Positions 33,401 through 42,020 of a stretch of 64,000 nucleotides of DNA are shown here, one piece after another. The position numbers were made by a program, and so were the translations under genes. Under the pieces are notes generated by a model. It worked only from the letters and a program-made list of their open reading frames with translations. It ran no database searches and was not told where the DNA came from. The stretch covers positions 1 through 64,000 of the forward strand of contig SUXE01000018.1 of NCBI GenBank assembly GCA_015061115.1, read 5' to 3'. This stretch comes from Bacteroidales bacterium. Lineage in GTDB: Bacteria > Bacteroidota > Bacteroidia > Bacteroidales > Paludibacteraceae. Positions within the stretch are counted from its first letter, which is position 1; each line of letters starts with the position of its first letter.

Positions 33401-34827
33401 TGGCGAAGGTGAAGGCGAATAAAGCCTCTTACCGTGTGAACGACAGTATCCTGTTTACTCCTACGAGCATGACAATCAAGAATGCTAAGATCGTGGATGA
33501 CTATGGACGTGTGGCGAATCTGGATTGTAACGTCCAGCACCATAATTTCAAGAATCCGAAGTATCTGGCTACTCTGACACTCAATGATTTCATATTGCTC
33601 AATAATCCTAAGAACAAGGATGAGATGGTGTATGGTAAACTGACCGCAGATGGACGAATACGTGTGGCTGGAGATGCGGACGGAGCGTCAATCCGTGGAA
33701 ATGTGTCGACGGGGGAGAGCGCTGTGATGACGGTGGTGTTGCCGGAGAGCGCGTCGTCTGCCTCGGAATACTCGACTATAGTGTTTGTGTCGCATGAGGA
33801 TACTGTTGAGTTGAAGAATAAGTACGACGAGATGAAGTTTAACATAGATGCGAGTGTGGATCTCAAAGTGACCGACAACACAGAGATGACGGTGGTTCTC
33901 TCTCGAACATCCGGAGATAAATGCTCGTTGAAGGGTGGTGGAAACATTCGCGTCGAATACACAACAACATCGGATGAGATAAAACTTTATGGCGACTATA
34001 TCATAGAAGAGGGACAGCTGAAGATGAAGATTTCCAGTCTTCCGCAGAAGACGTTTGCCATAGAGAAGGGTGGAACAATCAATGTTGGAGGAAGGATTGA
34101 AACACTCAAATTTGATCTGTCGGCACTCTATACCACTCGTGCCGACCTTGCCACACTGGACGAATCATTCGCTAATGACCCGACTCTGACAAACACACGA
34201 CAGACTGTGGGTGCACGTCTGGGCATCAACGGCACAATGGATAAGTTTAATCTTTCCTATGATGTCACGTTGCCGAATGCAGGAGACGATCTCAACAACC
34301 GTCTGCAGGGAATCATCAATACCGATGATTTGAAAATCAGAGAGTTCGCCTACATACTTGGATTCGGCACATTCTATCCTGTATCGTCGTCGCAGAGCAC
34401 CAACGTCGGCTCAAGTATGCTCACATCTATCATGTCGTCGAGCATTTCCAACGGAATGAACACACTCTTTGGAGACGTGCTTGGAAGCAGTTGGACAATC
34501 GGAGCGGATATGTCGTCGGCTCAGGCAGACGGAAGTGATATGGAGATGAGCCTATCCCTTTCACGCTCCTTCTTCAACGACCGTTTGATCTTCAGTACCG
34601 ATTTTGGATATCAGAGCAATTCAAACACAAATGCGGATGATGAACTCACCAAGAATTTCGACTTGGAGTATAAACTGAATAAGAGCGGAACATTGCGTCT
34701 GAAAGGATATCGCCACACCAACACCGAATTCTACCGTTCGGGTACAAGTACTGAAGGCCTTGGCTTCATTGTCACTAAAGAGGGAGACACATTCAGGGAT
34801 CTGTTGAGGAGGAAGAAGCAGAAATAG
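30406..34827 (+). CDS. tamB: TamB-like translocation and assembly module protein (DUF490)
   Basis: The 1473-residue product has a single N-terminal transmembrane segment (about 12-32), a long beta-taco-like body of repeating strand patterns, and a C-terminal DUF490/TamB domain (about 1140-1460), which contains GGNIRVEYTTTSDEIKLYG (about 1178-1196) and LGFGTFYPVSSS (about 1314-1325). TamB-type proteins span the periplasm and take part in outer-membrane protein assembly and lipid transport. Bacteroidetes homologs are long, as here. A TamA partner is not in the window. The gene runs from 13 bp after the rhodanese-like lipoprotein; a cofactor role for that protein is plausible but untested. Confidence 0.88.
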   Translation: MGVAGKILKITLATVGIILLLLLLLCGLLTIPSFQTSLTQKVTDELKSRFGVDISVGYVGINFKGNIVMEDLYLPDCNKDTLAYIKRLEAGFNPATVWCDSKLTLSKVALDSFKIYVSNNADVYNFDYLIDAFSSTDTTEVDTTPSKFDMELSDISLKRGTLKYDIIDSSYAQPGVFDYNHIHLSDVLITGYLKSIRTDNLRAEISQLSAFDDLTHVRINDLKVLDFAMLTDGFSSKQIYLQTPKSSLTINDVAWTYPAILDNIDDAVHRGEYNVDIAPSTVVLSEIAPFVPALAQYHSPVNLYMSAKGNLPTVNVSVLQVDCEDASLHAVASMSDCFDYENSNYNADILLSADNGDVLAMVDTSLTKNDIVKRLFPFATNLKANGKPCDLKFNLGANTPVTKLKSVGNLVYNKKADVLNLLASLATDTADIAKLIGDTTRLKAKLDVDANLCVSDTGLVVRATGAVPYLAYDKIVATSLKIDKASYSSESATADISFEEPFGSAVLSASFIPSEKNIYLVNGGVKDFSPYKLGVMDSTWSELAISLNVDGRTIMSSLNDAVGHVDIDSLIVNNGKKTLDVGKITLSSDDRDSHRQVQLRSRLLDVTFGGRYDVNAVEASVVKILHPYLPTFFDHKILEGIDTTVYNNDFDLNLDVKDVAPVCEFFDIPLTVTGMKMALNISDSLSRMGAFVNADSIVYNGIVAKDIDFSFKQKNKMYVGDIQTIVYANEMKPIKFDLSTELENDVALTNFVYDNFDEEQKIEGDIKALLTFPKDSVTKEILLKTFFMPSDLLLRDLLIGFEPSVITTKQDGYTKIEHFGLTEDSRQILLVDGAVGKSVNDSLKISFDSMSISSVISKLRMGFPFSGFITGDVMAKGVMGDMPRFGTKNLRVDSLAIDSIWVGDVSLRCGWSPERKAVGTKVTISRDTSVVATAGGIVSPGSDSMRLRFNVKEFPLETAQMMTEDYLDKLTGKVSAKIDVSGKISEPEVKGYIYLDNVLAKVKANKASYRVNDSILFTPTSMTIKNAKIVDDYGRVANLDCNVQHHNFKNPKYLATLTLNDFILLNNPKNKDEMVYGKLTADGRIRVAGDADGASIRGNVSTGESAVMTVVLPESASSASEYSTIVFVSHEDTVELKNKYDEMKFNIDASVDLKVTDNTEMTVVLSRTSGDKCSLKGGGNIRVEYTTTSDEIKLYGDYIIEEGQLKMKISSLPQKTFAIEKGGTINVGGRIETLKFDLSALYTTRADLATLDESFANDPTLTNTRQTVGARLGINGTMDKFNLSYDVTLPNAGDDLNNRLQGIINTDDLKIREFAYILGFGTFYPVSSSQSTNVGSSMLTSIMSSSISNGMNTLFGDVLGSSWTIGADMSSAQADGSDMEMSLSLSRSFFNDRLIFSTDFGYQSNSNTNADDELTKNFDLEYKLNKSGTLRLKGYRHTNTEFYRSGTSTEGLGFIVTKEGDTFRDLLRRKKQK

Positions 34828-34905
34828 GGGGGTACATTAAATCTCTAACTTTCTAATTTGAAGAAAATTCTATAATTTTGCGATACAATTTAAATATCTA
34901 AACAA

Positions 34906-35376
34906 ATGAGACTAGCGAAAAAAATAATGTATGCGGCGATCGTTTCGATGCCGATCTTTATGTGTGGATGTCCCGACGAGAGTATGCCGGAAGGTTATGT
35001 GGTGAAGATGAAGAAAGATTATTCTGACAATGTCATGCTTATAAGAACATACAATTATAATTACGACAGCATCAGATATGAGGTTAAAAGTATAGACACC
35101 TCTTATGTTTGGCCATCCAACAAAGATGATATAGAGAGAATCACTGGAGATTATTATCGATTGTCGGGCAGATATGGTCATGATTATAGAAATATCGTGT
35201 GTGCATCGATTAGTTATGATGATTGGAATGACACATTGTTAAAAACGATTTCCGAATATATAATCGACAAGAATCCATTCGAAGAAGTGTATGCTTATTA
35301 TGAAGACTATGGTAAGCCTGCTCTGTTGAGAATAATCAACCAGAACAAACTGGATGATTTTGAGAAATTGAAATAG
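34906..35376 (+). CDS. small lipoprotein, hypothetical
   Basis: The family is not recognised. The 156-residue product has a lipobox MCGC (Cys22) with Pro-Asp-Glu at +2 to +4, which favours a membrane-anchored or surface lipoprotein. The body is rich in Tyr and Asp (ITGDYYRLSGRYGHDYR) and looks globular with alternate strands and helices. A TAATTTTG (34873-34880) lies 26 nt upstream and a hairpin terminator follows, so it is a single-gene unit. Confidence 0.65.
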   Translation: MRLAKKIMYAAIVSMPIFMCGCPDESMPEGYVVKMKKDYSDNVMLIRTYNYNYDSIRYEVKSIDTSYVWPSNKDDIERITGDYYRLSGRYGHDYRNIVCASISYDDWNDTLLKTISEYIIDKNPFEEVYAYYEDYGKPALLRIINQNKLDDFEKLK

Positions 35377-35389
35377 TGGCAATTTTTAT

Positions 35390-35422
35390 GGATTCTCATC
35401 TTTTGGTGGGAATCCTTTTTTT
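35390..35422 (+). terminator. terminator of the small lipoprotein gene
   Basis: GGATTCTCATC (35390-35400) pairs with GGTGGGAATCC (35405-35415) over 11 bp, allowing G-T pairs, with a TTTT loop, and is followed by seven T. Confidence 0.9.
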
Positions 35423-35441
35423 ATGGTTTTGGGGAAATAAA

Positions 35442-35467
35442 AAAAGCAGAACTTATGTTCTGCTTTT
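35442..35467 (-). terminator. terminator of the Gly-Leu-Phe tRNA unit
   Basis: AAAAGCAGAAC (35442-35452) and GTTCTGCTTTT (35457-35467) form an 11-bp stem with a 4-nt loop, right after the tRNA-Phe 3' end. On the minus strand the T-run follows. Confidence 0.85.
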
Positions 35468-35475
35468 ATTTTGTG

Positions 35476-35548
35476 TGGTACCACCAGGAATCGAACCGGG
35501 GACACAAGGATTTTCAGTCCTTTGCTCTACCAACTGAGCTATGGCACC
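35476..35548 (-). tRNA. tRNA-Phe (anticodon GAA)
   Basis: On the minus strand the 73-nt sequence starts GGTGCCA and ends TGGTACC plus A; the acceptor stem pairs with one G-T. The anticodon loop CTGAAAA gives GAA. The D-arm (TAGCTCAGTTGGTAGAGCA) and T-arm (GGTTCGATTCC) are standard. Confidence 0.97.
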
Positions 35549-35577
35549 AATTTTTTTTCTTTCTCTAAACAAATATG

Positions 35578-35662
35578 TGCCCCGAACGGGACTTGAACCC
35601 GTACAATCGCAATGATTACAGGATTTTAAGTCCTGCGTGTCTACCAATTCCACCATCAGGGC
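35578..35662 (-). tRNA. tRNA-Leu (anticodon UAA)
   Basis: The 85-nt minus-strand sequence starts GCCCTGA; the stem CAGGA/TCCTG encloses CTTAAAA, giving anticodon UAA for UUA codons. A long variable arm marks it as class II. Discriminator A. Confidence 0.96.
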
Positions 35663-35677
35663 ATCATCTTGTAGATG

Positions 35678-35750
<73 letters not shown>

Positions 35751-35785
35751 TTATGTAAAAGAACGCTGTTTTTCTTTTGCGAGTG

Positions 35786-35816
35786 CAAAGGTAGTCTATT
35801 TTTTGTTTCTCACAAA
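35786..35816 (-). promoter_or_regulatory. promoter of the Gly-Leu-Phe tRNA unit
   Basis: On the minus strand TTTG (35813-35816) precedes TACCTTTG (35786-35793) with 19 nt between, matching the promoter of the other tRNA genes in the window. Confidence 0.75.
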
Positions 35817-35892
35817 CTTTAATGATGTTTTTTTACCTCCGTTTTTTCCTTTTTTTTGCAAAATGCTGATTTTTCCACACTTTTATTTTATT

Positions 35893-35926
35893 TTTGCAGA
35901 TAATTATAATCCTTGTTTTATATTTG
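35893..35926 (+). promoter_or_regulatory. promoter of the dCMP deaminase gene
   Basis: TTTG (35893-35896), 22 nt, then TATATTTG (35919-35926) fit the -33/-7 layout, 20 nt before the ATG at 35947. Confidence 0.65.
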
Positions 35927-35946
35927 CTTAATATAATTGACTGGTA

Positions 35947-36417
35947 ATGGACATGGATACAGAAAAAGATAAACCTATGAATCCAGACAAACAGAAAAAA
36001 ATTGACTATCGTTATATACGAATGGCAAGGATATGGGCTGAAAACTCATATTGCAAACGTCGTCAGGTGGGGGCTCTTCTTGTGAAGGACAAGACTATTA
36101 TCTCTGATGGATATAATGGCACTCCTTCTGGATTCCCTAATGTTTGTGAGGATGAAAACGATACTACATTCCCTTACGTGCTTCACGCTGAGGCTAATGC
36201 TATCGCTAAGGTTGCCCAAAGCAACAATAGCAGCGACGGTGCTACTCTCTATGTCACTGCGTCGCCTTGCATCGAGTGTGCCAAACTGATTATTCAGGCT
36301 GGTATCAAACGTGTCGTCTATTCTGAGAAATACCGTCTTACTGATGGTATTGATCTTCTGGAGCGTGCTGGCGTGAAAGTGGAATTCTTGAATGAGCAGG
36401 ATTATAAGGATGAGTAA
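35947..36417 (+). CDS. dCMP/cytidine deaminase family protein (ComE-like)
   Basis: The 156-residue zinc enzyme has HAE at 80-82 and PCIEC (Cys108, Cys111) for the metal. The GYNGTPSGFPN insertion (about 55-65) and the arrangement TASPCIECAKLIIQAGI match deoxycytidylate deaminases, which convert dCMP to dUMP for thymidylate supply. A charged N-terminal extension precedes an alternative ATG at 35977; the upstream start has the promoter in place. A ctpA-type protease gene follows 51 bp downstream on the same strand. Confidence 0.88.
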   Translation: MDMDTEKDKPMNPDKQKKIDYRYIRMARIWAENSYCKRRQVGALLVKDKTIISDGYNGTPSGFPNVCEDENDTTFPYVLHAEANAIAKVAQSNNSSDGATLYVTASPCIECAKLIIQAGIKRVVYSEKYRLTDGIDLLERAGVKVEFLNEQDYKDE

Positions 36418-36468
36418 CCTTACAACTGACATTAATGACCTAATGACATAATATAACCTAACAAAAAT

Positions 36469-38172
36469 ATGAACACTAAAACAAAACAGGTTCTGGTACC
36501 CGTTCTTCTTGGTGTTTTCACTGCTGTCGCCTTCATTCTTGGGGCAAAATTCGGTGAGAAACGTGTGCTTACGGAAGAGGGGTTGTTCCAGTCTCCACGC
36601 AAATTGTTTGATGGTGAGGCCGATGTGATCGCGGCAAGAAAGATGTCGGATGTCCTACATTACGTGTCGAGCATGTATGTGGATACTGTCAACATGTCTG
36701 AACTTGTCGACCGTGTGATCCCTCAATTTACTGAGACTCTCGATCCTCACACTGCTTATATTAAGGCTGAAGATCTTCAGATAACGAATGATGAACTTGC
36801 TAGCAGTTTCTTCGGTATCGGCGTGCAGTTCAACCTTCGCAACGATACTGTCAATGTGGTGCAGGTGATTTCCGGTGGTCCGTCGGAGAAGGCCGGACTT
36901 CGCGCTGGTGATAAGATTATCGCTGTCGACGACAGTGTTTTCGTCGGCCCTAAATTGAATAATGAGGTCGTGGTGAAGACGTTGCGTGGTCCGAAAGACA
37001 CTCACGTCAAACTTGGAATCAAACGTAAAGGTGTCGCAGAGACTCTCGACTATGAGGTGATCCGTGGTGAGGTGGCTCAGGAGACTGTCGACGCTTTCTA
37101 TATGGCTGACGACCAGACTGGATACGTCAAGATCGACCGTTTCGGAGAGAGAACCCATGAGGAATTCTACGAAGCTTTGCTCAAACTTCAGGCTGAAGGT
37201 GCAAGACGTTATATTGTCGACTTGCGTAACAATGGCGGTGGTTTTCTTCCTGTGGCAGGCGAGATGTTGAATTTCCTTCTTGATGAGGGCGACACTATCG
37301 TCTACACATGCGGACGTGGCCAGACACGCGCAAATGCTGGTGAGGTGCTGATGTCTCGTGGTGCTCCGATCATTTCGGATCCTATCGTTGTGCTTATCAA
37401 TGAGAATTCGGCTTCTGCGAGTGAGATTTTCGCAGGCGCTATCCAGGATAACGACAGAGGTGTCATTGTGGGAAGCCGTTCGTTCGGCAAGGGACTTGTG
37501 CAGCAGCAGATCCCTATCTCAGGTGGAGCGGCTTTGCGTCTTACTATAGCAAGATACTACACTCCTTCAGGAAGATGCGTCCAGAAATATTATGGCAAGG
37601 ATTATGACTATCGTGCGGAGACGGCTATGCGTTATGAGCACGGTGAGATGACCAATGTCGACAGCATGAAGAAGGCTGCGGAGAAGGACAGTATGGTCTA
37701 CAAGACTTGCAAACTTGGCCGCACCGTCTACGGAGGTGGTGGAATTATGCCTGATATCTTCGTGCCTCTCGACACTAATATGTCGGCGTTCGCAAAGAAG
37801 GTCCTTTTAAGCGACGTCGTGTATGACTTCTCATTTAAATATATAGAGAATCATCCGTCGGAGATCGAGGCTTATAAGGAAACTGGCGATTTCAAGATGA
37901 CATACAAGAATTTGATGCATGACAGTGTTTGCCGTGAATTCCTTGCCTACGCGAAGAGGGAGAAGAATTTCTCTCCGTCGGATAGGGAACCGGCGTCGAC
38001 ACAGCAGAAGATCATGCGTCTGCTTGCGGCTTATATGATTCGTTCAATCCATGGTTCGGATGACCATAAGCAACGTCCGTTCTATTGGGCTTACAACTTG
38101 GATGACAATGCTTTCCGTGAGGCTTTGAAAGCTTTCACAAGCAAGGAGATGAAAGAAATATTGGAGCGATAA
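36469..38172 (+). CDS. C-terminal processing peptidase (S41 family)
   Basis: The 567-residue protease has an N-terminal membrane anchor (about 9-27), a PDZ domain (about 105-190, with GIGVQF, GGPSEKAGLRAGDKI) and the S41 catalytic domain. The catalytic Ser316 in NENSASASE and Lys341 in SFGKG are 25 residues apart, as in Prc/CtpA. It cleaves or trims proteins at their C-termini in the periplasm. A C-terminal extension of about 200 residues beyond the core (370-567) is typical of Bacteroidetes forms. MenA begins 4 bp after the stop, so the two are cotranscribed. Confidence 0.92.
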   Translation: MNTKTKQVLVPVLLGVFTAVAFILGAKFGEKRVLTEEGLFQSPRKLFDGEADVIAARKMSDVLHYVSSMYVDTVNMSELVDRVIPQFTETLDPHTAYIKAEDLQITNDELASSFFGIGVQFNLRNDTVNVVQVISGGPSEKAGLRAGDKIIAVDDSVFVGPKLNNEVVVKTLRGPKDTHVKLGIKRKGVAETLDYEVIRGEVAQETVDAFYMADDQTGYVKIDRFGERTHEEFYEALLKLQAEGARRYIVDLRNNGGGFLPVAGEMLNFLLDEGDTIVYTCGRGQTRANAGEVLMSRGAPIISDPIVVLINENSASASEIFAGAIQDNDRGVIVGSRSFGKGLVQQQIPISGGAALRLTIARYYTPSGRCVQKYYGKDYDYRAETAMRYEHGEMTNVDSMKKAAEKDSMVYKTCKLGRTVYGGGGIMPDIFVPLDTNMSAFAKKVLLSDVVYDFSFKYIENHPSEIEAYKETGDFKMTYKNLMHDSVCREFLAYAKREKNFSPSDREPASTQQKIMRLLAAYMIRSIHGSDDHKQRPFYWAYNLDDNAFREALKAFTSKEMKEILER

Positions 38173-38176
38173 AAAA

Positions 38177-39094
38177 ATGGAGACGGTAGAGGTAAATTCT
38201 GCAAAGGCATGGGTTTTGGCGGCTCGCCCGAAGACGTTGGCGGCTGCTGTAGTGCCAGTGCTTGTTGGTTCGGCGTTGAGTGTATATCTGGGAGACGGTG
38301 CGGTTTTCGATTGGCGAAAATTCACCATCTGCTTCTTATTCGCGTCGCTGATGCAGATTGCCGCTAATTTTATCAATGATCTTTTTGATTTTTTAAAGGG
38401 TAGCGACGGGAAAGACCGCCTTGGTCCGGAAAGAGCGATGGCTCAGGGATGGATCACGAAGAAGGCGATGTATATAGGAATTGCTATTGTGGTGGGGTTG
38501 GCAGCGTTGTGCGGAATAATGATGCTTCCACTTATTGAGGAATCACAGGTGCTGACGATGATAGGAGTCGGCATATTCTGCATTTTCTTTGCGTATTTCT
38601 ACACATCTGGCCCGTTCCCGCTCTCTTATAATGGACTAGGCGACGTTGCTGTTGTAGGATTCTTCGGAGTCGTTGCCACCTGTTTCACATGCTATTGTCA
38701 GACACCTGGATGTTTTTCAGAGCCAGGATGTATTGTGGCAGGAGTGGCGACGGGAATGGCGATCAACGCATTGTTGGTAGTCAACAACTACCGTGACCGT
38801 GAGACGGATGCTGCGGATGGCAAACGCACGCTGATAGTGAAGTTTGGCGAACGATTTGGCGAGATGCTATATTTGTGGTGCGGATTGGGTGCTGTTGTGC
38901 TGATGTGTTATGTATTCAGAGACAATCTGGCTCTTACATTCTTTTATATACCATATATAATATTGCATTTGATGTCGTATACCAAGTTGATGAGGATCAA
39001 GAGAGGCAAAGCCCTCAACCAGTTGATAGGGGAGAGTTCACGCAATATGATGGTGTTTGCCATTGCGTCGGTAGTGGCGATGATGATGAATTAA
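38177..39094 (+). CDS. menA: 1,4-dihydroxy-2-naphthoate polyprenyltransferase
   Basis: The 305-residue UbiA-family membrane prenyltransferase has the two Asp-rich motifs NDLFDFLKGSD (about 67-77) and NNYRDRETDAADGKR (about 202-216), which bind Mg-diphosphate of the prenyl donor, and eight or nine hydrophobic segments. It joins a polyprenyl chain to DHNA to give demethylmenaquinone in the cytoplasmic membrane, so the organism respires with menaquinone. The N-terminal WVLAARPKTL is the family hallmark. Gene order after ctpA is tight (4 bp). Confidence 0.93.
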   Translation: METVEVNSAKAWVLAARPKTLAAAVVPVLVGSALSVYLGDGAVFDWRKFTICFLFASLMQIAANFINDLFDFLKGSDGKDRLGPERAMAQGWITKKAMYIGIAIVVGLAALCGIMMLPLIEESQVLTMIGVGIFCIFFAYFYTSGPFPLSYNGLGDVAVVGFFGVVATCFTCYCQTPGCFSEPGCIVAGVATGMAINALLVVNNYRDRETDAADGKRTLIVKFGERFGEMLYLWCGLGAVVLMCYVFRDNLALTFFYIPYIILHLMSYTKLMRIKRGKALNQLIGESSRNMMVFAIASVVAMMMN

Positions 39095-39106
39095 ATTCAA
39101 AATTAG

Positions 39107-39134
39107 TTTATCGGTTATCGTCTATCGTTTATCG
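39107..39134 (+). repeat. four near-identical 7-bp units
   Basis: TTTATCG, GTTATCG, TCTATCG and TTTATCG follow each other in the gap after menA. Only the first two bases vary. No gene or hairpin is obvious. Confidence 0.6.
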
Positions 39135-39180
39135 TAATTAATGTATTTTAGAGAATTCGGAAAAATCATACAACAATTTA

Positions 39181-39582
39181 ATGGGAAAAATATTGAAAAT
39201 TTTATATACGGTTGTATTATACACTGTATTATTTACAGGAGAAATGGCGGCAATTTACTATTTATCTGATAAAATTCCATTTTTAAGTGCGGTGGTATTT
39301 GGTCTGAGTTTTTTTGTATGGAGGAATCTCACCCCACATGTCGCTAACAGCGACCCGGCTGGCAACGGAATGGAACAAGGATTTTTGTTTTTGTTCAATA
39401 TTGTCATATCACTTGTGTTCATGATTATATACTATCTTTTGATTAAGTTTTTTCCTGAACAGGTTTATCCATGGATCATTTTTTTTGTCGCGATTGTCTT
39501 TTTGATTGAGATTTGGCTTTTTGTGATAGGTGTTCAAGAAGAAGAAAAACACGAGGAATGGCGAAGAAATCATGGTATGTAG
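39181..39582 (+). CDS. small integral membrane protein, hypothetical
   Basis: The 133-residue product has four hydrophobic segments (about 6-27, 33-45, 66-87 and 94-116) and a charged C-terminal tail (EEEKHEEWRRN). No family is recognised. It lies 86 bp downstream of menA on the same strand. Confidence 0.6.
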   Translation: MGKILKILYTVVLYTVLFTGEMAAIYYLSDKIPFLSAVVFGLSFFVWRNLTPHVANSDPAGNGMEQGFLFLFNIVISLVFMIIYYLLIKFFPEQVYPWIIFFVAIVFLIEIWLFVIGVQEEEKHEEWRRNHGM

Positions 39583-39614
39583 TAGAAAGTAGAGTCCGAT
39601 TTTGATTTTTTAAT

Positions 39615-40646
39615 ATGTATAGCAAGAGATTTTTGATTAATGTTTTAGTCGCATTACTTCCATTAGCATTGAATGCGAAGACGTCAAGAGATAGCGTTTA
39701 TATGGAGGCAACTCTAAACACGTATTCTATTAATTTTGACAAGGTGGTGCCTGTGGTAGAACAGTATATCAACGAAAACTCATTGTTGATCAACTCGAAA
39801 ACACAGAACTATGAGCAGGTCTATTATAACGTTGTGATGACTGATGCCCAGTACAACGCTATAAAGCAGCAATTGGAAGGGTGGAAATGTGCGGTTTTGA
39901 ATTCTACTGAGACGACGAAGAATCTCTCTCGTGAAATAGAGAACCAATCAGTTTCTATAGAACGATTGAAGTCAGACATTCGTGATTTGGAGGCAAAAAT
40001 AGCCAAAGTCAAGAACGACTCCATAGCTGAGGAGTTGGAAAGTGAGCTTTACGAAAAACGTGAGTCGTTGAGAAAGAAAAACAGGAATTTAAGTGAAGGA
40101 TATGCTTCTATTGGCACCGTCAACCTGAATTTTTATCTGATGCGAGACGAGACGTCGCCAAGACAGACGAAAGTCCGTTTCGTGAATATGCCAGGATTCG
40201 AGTACAGTTTCTTGATGGTAGGAAATCCTAAACCAGGATTCTCAGCGAAGTATTATAACGGATATAATCTGAAATACCTATTCACAAGAGGAAAGACGTT
40301 TGTGACACTAGGTGTGTTTAAGGCAAAAGATGTGGCTGCGACAGATTCCACCACCCTTACAGACGCCTTCAACATCAGTTTTGGCCAGGATTTCTACTCC
40401 CGTCATTTCGGACGAGGATCAAGAAAATGTTTCAATATGTATTCCGGATACAATGTCGGATTCATGGCGTTCAGGGGAGAGAATTCCTCAGCGAAGACGA
40501 TTTATGTAAGTCCTACCGTAGGAGTGGAATTGTTCAAGAACCGCTACGTGTTATGGGATTTGCGAGGCAGTTACTATCTACCGTTCAAGTACAATTATGA
40601 TTTGCGAGGATGGCAATTCTCCACGTCGTTCAACGTAGCGTTCTAA
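39615..40646 (+). CDS. secreted coiled-coil protein, possible DUF4349-type or barrel-ended
   Basis: The 343-residue product has a signal peptide (ends LNA near 21), a long coiled coil (about 90-150, REIENQSVSIERLKSDIRDLEAKI) and a C-terminal half rich in aromatic strands (YSFLMVGNPKPGFSAKYYNGYNLKYLF, ending SFNVAF). The coiled coil flanked by small beta parts resembles DUF4349-like proteins; the aromatic ending suggests outer-membrane insertion. The family is not certain. A terminator follows 33 bp after the stop. Confidence 0.6.
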   Translation: MYSKRFLINVLVALLPLALNAKTSRDSVYMEATLNTYSINFDKVVPVVEQYINENSLLINSKTQNYEQVYYNVVMTDAQYNAIKQQLEGWKCAVLNSTETTKNLSREIENQSVSIERLKSDIRDLEAKIAKVKNDSIAEELESELYEKRESLRKKNRNLSEGYASIGTVNLNFYLMRDETSPRQTKVRFVNMPGFEYSFLMVGNPKPGFSAKYYNGYNLKYLFTRGKTFVTLGVFKAKDVAATDSTTLTDAFNISFGQDFYSRHFGRGSRKCFNMYSGYNVGFMAFRGENSSAKTIYVSPTVGVELFKNRYVLWDLRGSYYLPFKYNYDLRGWQFSTSFNVAF

Positions 40647-40679
40647 CGAATTAAGAGTTATAAATGCGAAATGCATAAT

Positions 40680-40714
40680 AAAAATCCGCAATCGAAGGTT
40701 GCGGATTTTTTATT
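40680..40714 (+). terminator. terminator before the ribosomal supercluster
   Basis: AAAATCCGCAA and TTGCGGATTTT form an 11-12-bp stem (40680-40691 with 40699-40710), followed by TTATTTTT. It isolates the envelope genes from rpsL. The remainder of the 307-bp gap holds the rpsL promoter. Confidence 0.9.
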
Positions 40715-40873
40715 TTTACCTTTCGACAGGAGCCATTTGGTTCATTATTTTTTATGTTATGCAATATATTTTTGAATGAAAGTTTTTGGAGACGGGAAAA
40801 AACTTTAAAACAGGAGTAAAAAACCTAAATCTTTGAAATGTTGATAAATAACGACTTTTTTTCTCGATTTTTG

Positions 40874-40904
40874 TTTGCCATGTAAAATTATATGACTATT
40901 TTTG
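40874..40904 (+). promoter_or_regulatory. promoter of the rpsL-rpsG-fusA operon
   Basis: TTTG (40874-40877), 19 nt, then TATTTTTG (40897-40904) is a complete Bacteroidetes -33/-7 promoter. It predicts a 5' leader of about 40 nt before the rpsL ATG at 40954. Confidence 0.8.
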
Positions 40905-40953
40905 CATTCTAAATGATAGAATATCAGTAAAAATTTAAAAAGTTAAAACAAAA

Positions 40954-41358
40954 ATGCCTACTATTCAACAGTTAGTTAGAAAAGGAAGAGCTAGTCTTGA
41001 AGACAAGAGTAAGTCTCCTGCGTTGGATTCATGTCCACAGAGAAGAGGTGTTTGCATGCGTGTTTATACAACAACACCAAAGAAGCCGAACTCTGCAATG
41101 CGTAAGGTGGCACGTGTGAGATTGACAAACCAGAAGGAGGTTAACGCCTACATCCCAGGAGAAGGCCACAACCTACAGGAGCACTCAATCGTGATGGTAC
41201 GTGGTGGTCGTGTTAAGGACCTACCGGGTGTACGTTACCACATCGTTCGCGGTACATTGGATACTGCAGGTGTAAACGGACGTACTCAGAGACGTTCTAA
41301 GTATGGAGCTAAGCGTCCAAAGCCAGGACAGGCAGCACCAGCAAAGGGTAAGAAGTAA
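40954..41358 (+). CDS. rpsL: 30S ribosomal protein S12
   Basis: The 134-residue S12 sits at the decoding centre. The conserved loop TTPKKPNSA (Lys43) and [11 protein letters not shown] (Lys88) are both wild type, so no streptomycin-resistance substitutions are seen at these sites. The C-terminal 15 residues are a basic, Ala/Pro/Lys extension. It opens the str operon, 149 bp before rpsG. Confidence 0.98.
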   Translation: MPTIQQLVRKGRASLEDKSKSPALDSCPQRRGVCMRVYTTTPKKPNSAMRKVARVRLTNQKEVNAYIPGEGHNLQEHSIVMVRGGRVKDLPGVRYHIVRGTLDTAGVNGRTQRRSKYGAKRPKPGQAAPAKGKK

Positions 41359-41507
41359 TTTTAGCTTACCGACTAGCAAATTCTTTTTTAAGTTAAAAAC
41401 AGAAACTAAGTTTTAGTTTTACTGGTAGCGTGATGAAGGTTGAGTAAATGGTCGAGAGCGATCATTGAAGCGTGAAGAGCAACCAAGACAAAAACGATTT
41501 AAGAACA

Positions 41508-41984
41508 ATGAGAAAAGCAAAACCTAAAAAGAGGATCATTTTGCCAGATCCAATTTTTAACGAAGTAATGGTAACACGTTTTGTTAACCATTTGATGTAC
41601 GACGGTAAGAAGAGTACAGCGTATACTATTTTCTACTCAGCGTTGGAGAATGTTAAGAGCAAGCTTCCAAACGAGGAGAAGGAGCCACTAGAGATCTGGA
41701 AGAAGGCTCTAGAGAACGTAGCTCCACAGGTAGAGGTTAAGTCTCGCCGTGTTGGTGGTGCAACATTCCAGGTGCCTACAGAGATTCGTCCAGAGAGAAA
41801 AGAGTCTATCTCTATGAAGAACCTTATCATCTTTGCTCGTAAGAGAGCAGGCCGTTCAATGGCAGATAAGTTGGCTGCAGAGATCGCAGACGCATACAAC
41901 AACCAGGGTGGAGCGTTTAAGAGAAAGGCAGATATGCACAAGATGGCTGAGGCTAACCGTGCATTCGCTCACTTCAGATTCTAA
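41508..41984 (+). CDS. rpsG: 30S ribosomal protein S7
   Basis: The 158-residue S7 organises the 3' major domain of 16S rRNA. It begins MRKAKPKKR, the usual start for the Bacteroidetes protein; a GTG 36 bp upstream in frame would add 12 residues and is rejected. The 149-bp gap before it contains a small hairpin (41403-41419) that could be a regulatory or processing site, but nothing definite. Confidence 0.97.
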   Translation: MRKAKPKKRIILPDPIFNEVMVTRFVNHLMYDGKKSTAYTIFYSALENVKSKLPNEEKEPLEIWKKALENVAPQVEVKSRRVGGATFQVPTEIRPERKESISMKNLIIFARKRAGRSMADKLAAEIADAYNNQGGAFKRKADMHKMAEANRAFAHFRF

Positions 41985-42020
41985 TCAATCTAGTTTTAAC
42001 ACTTCAACAATTTAGAAAAA

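Noticed and set aside
41472-41507. Longer S7 starting at GTG
   Set aside because: The usual S7 N-terminus begins at the ATG at 41508; the extra residues match nothing in the family.
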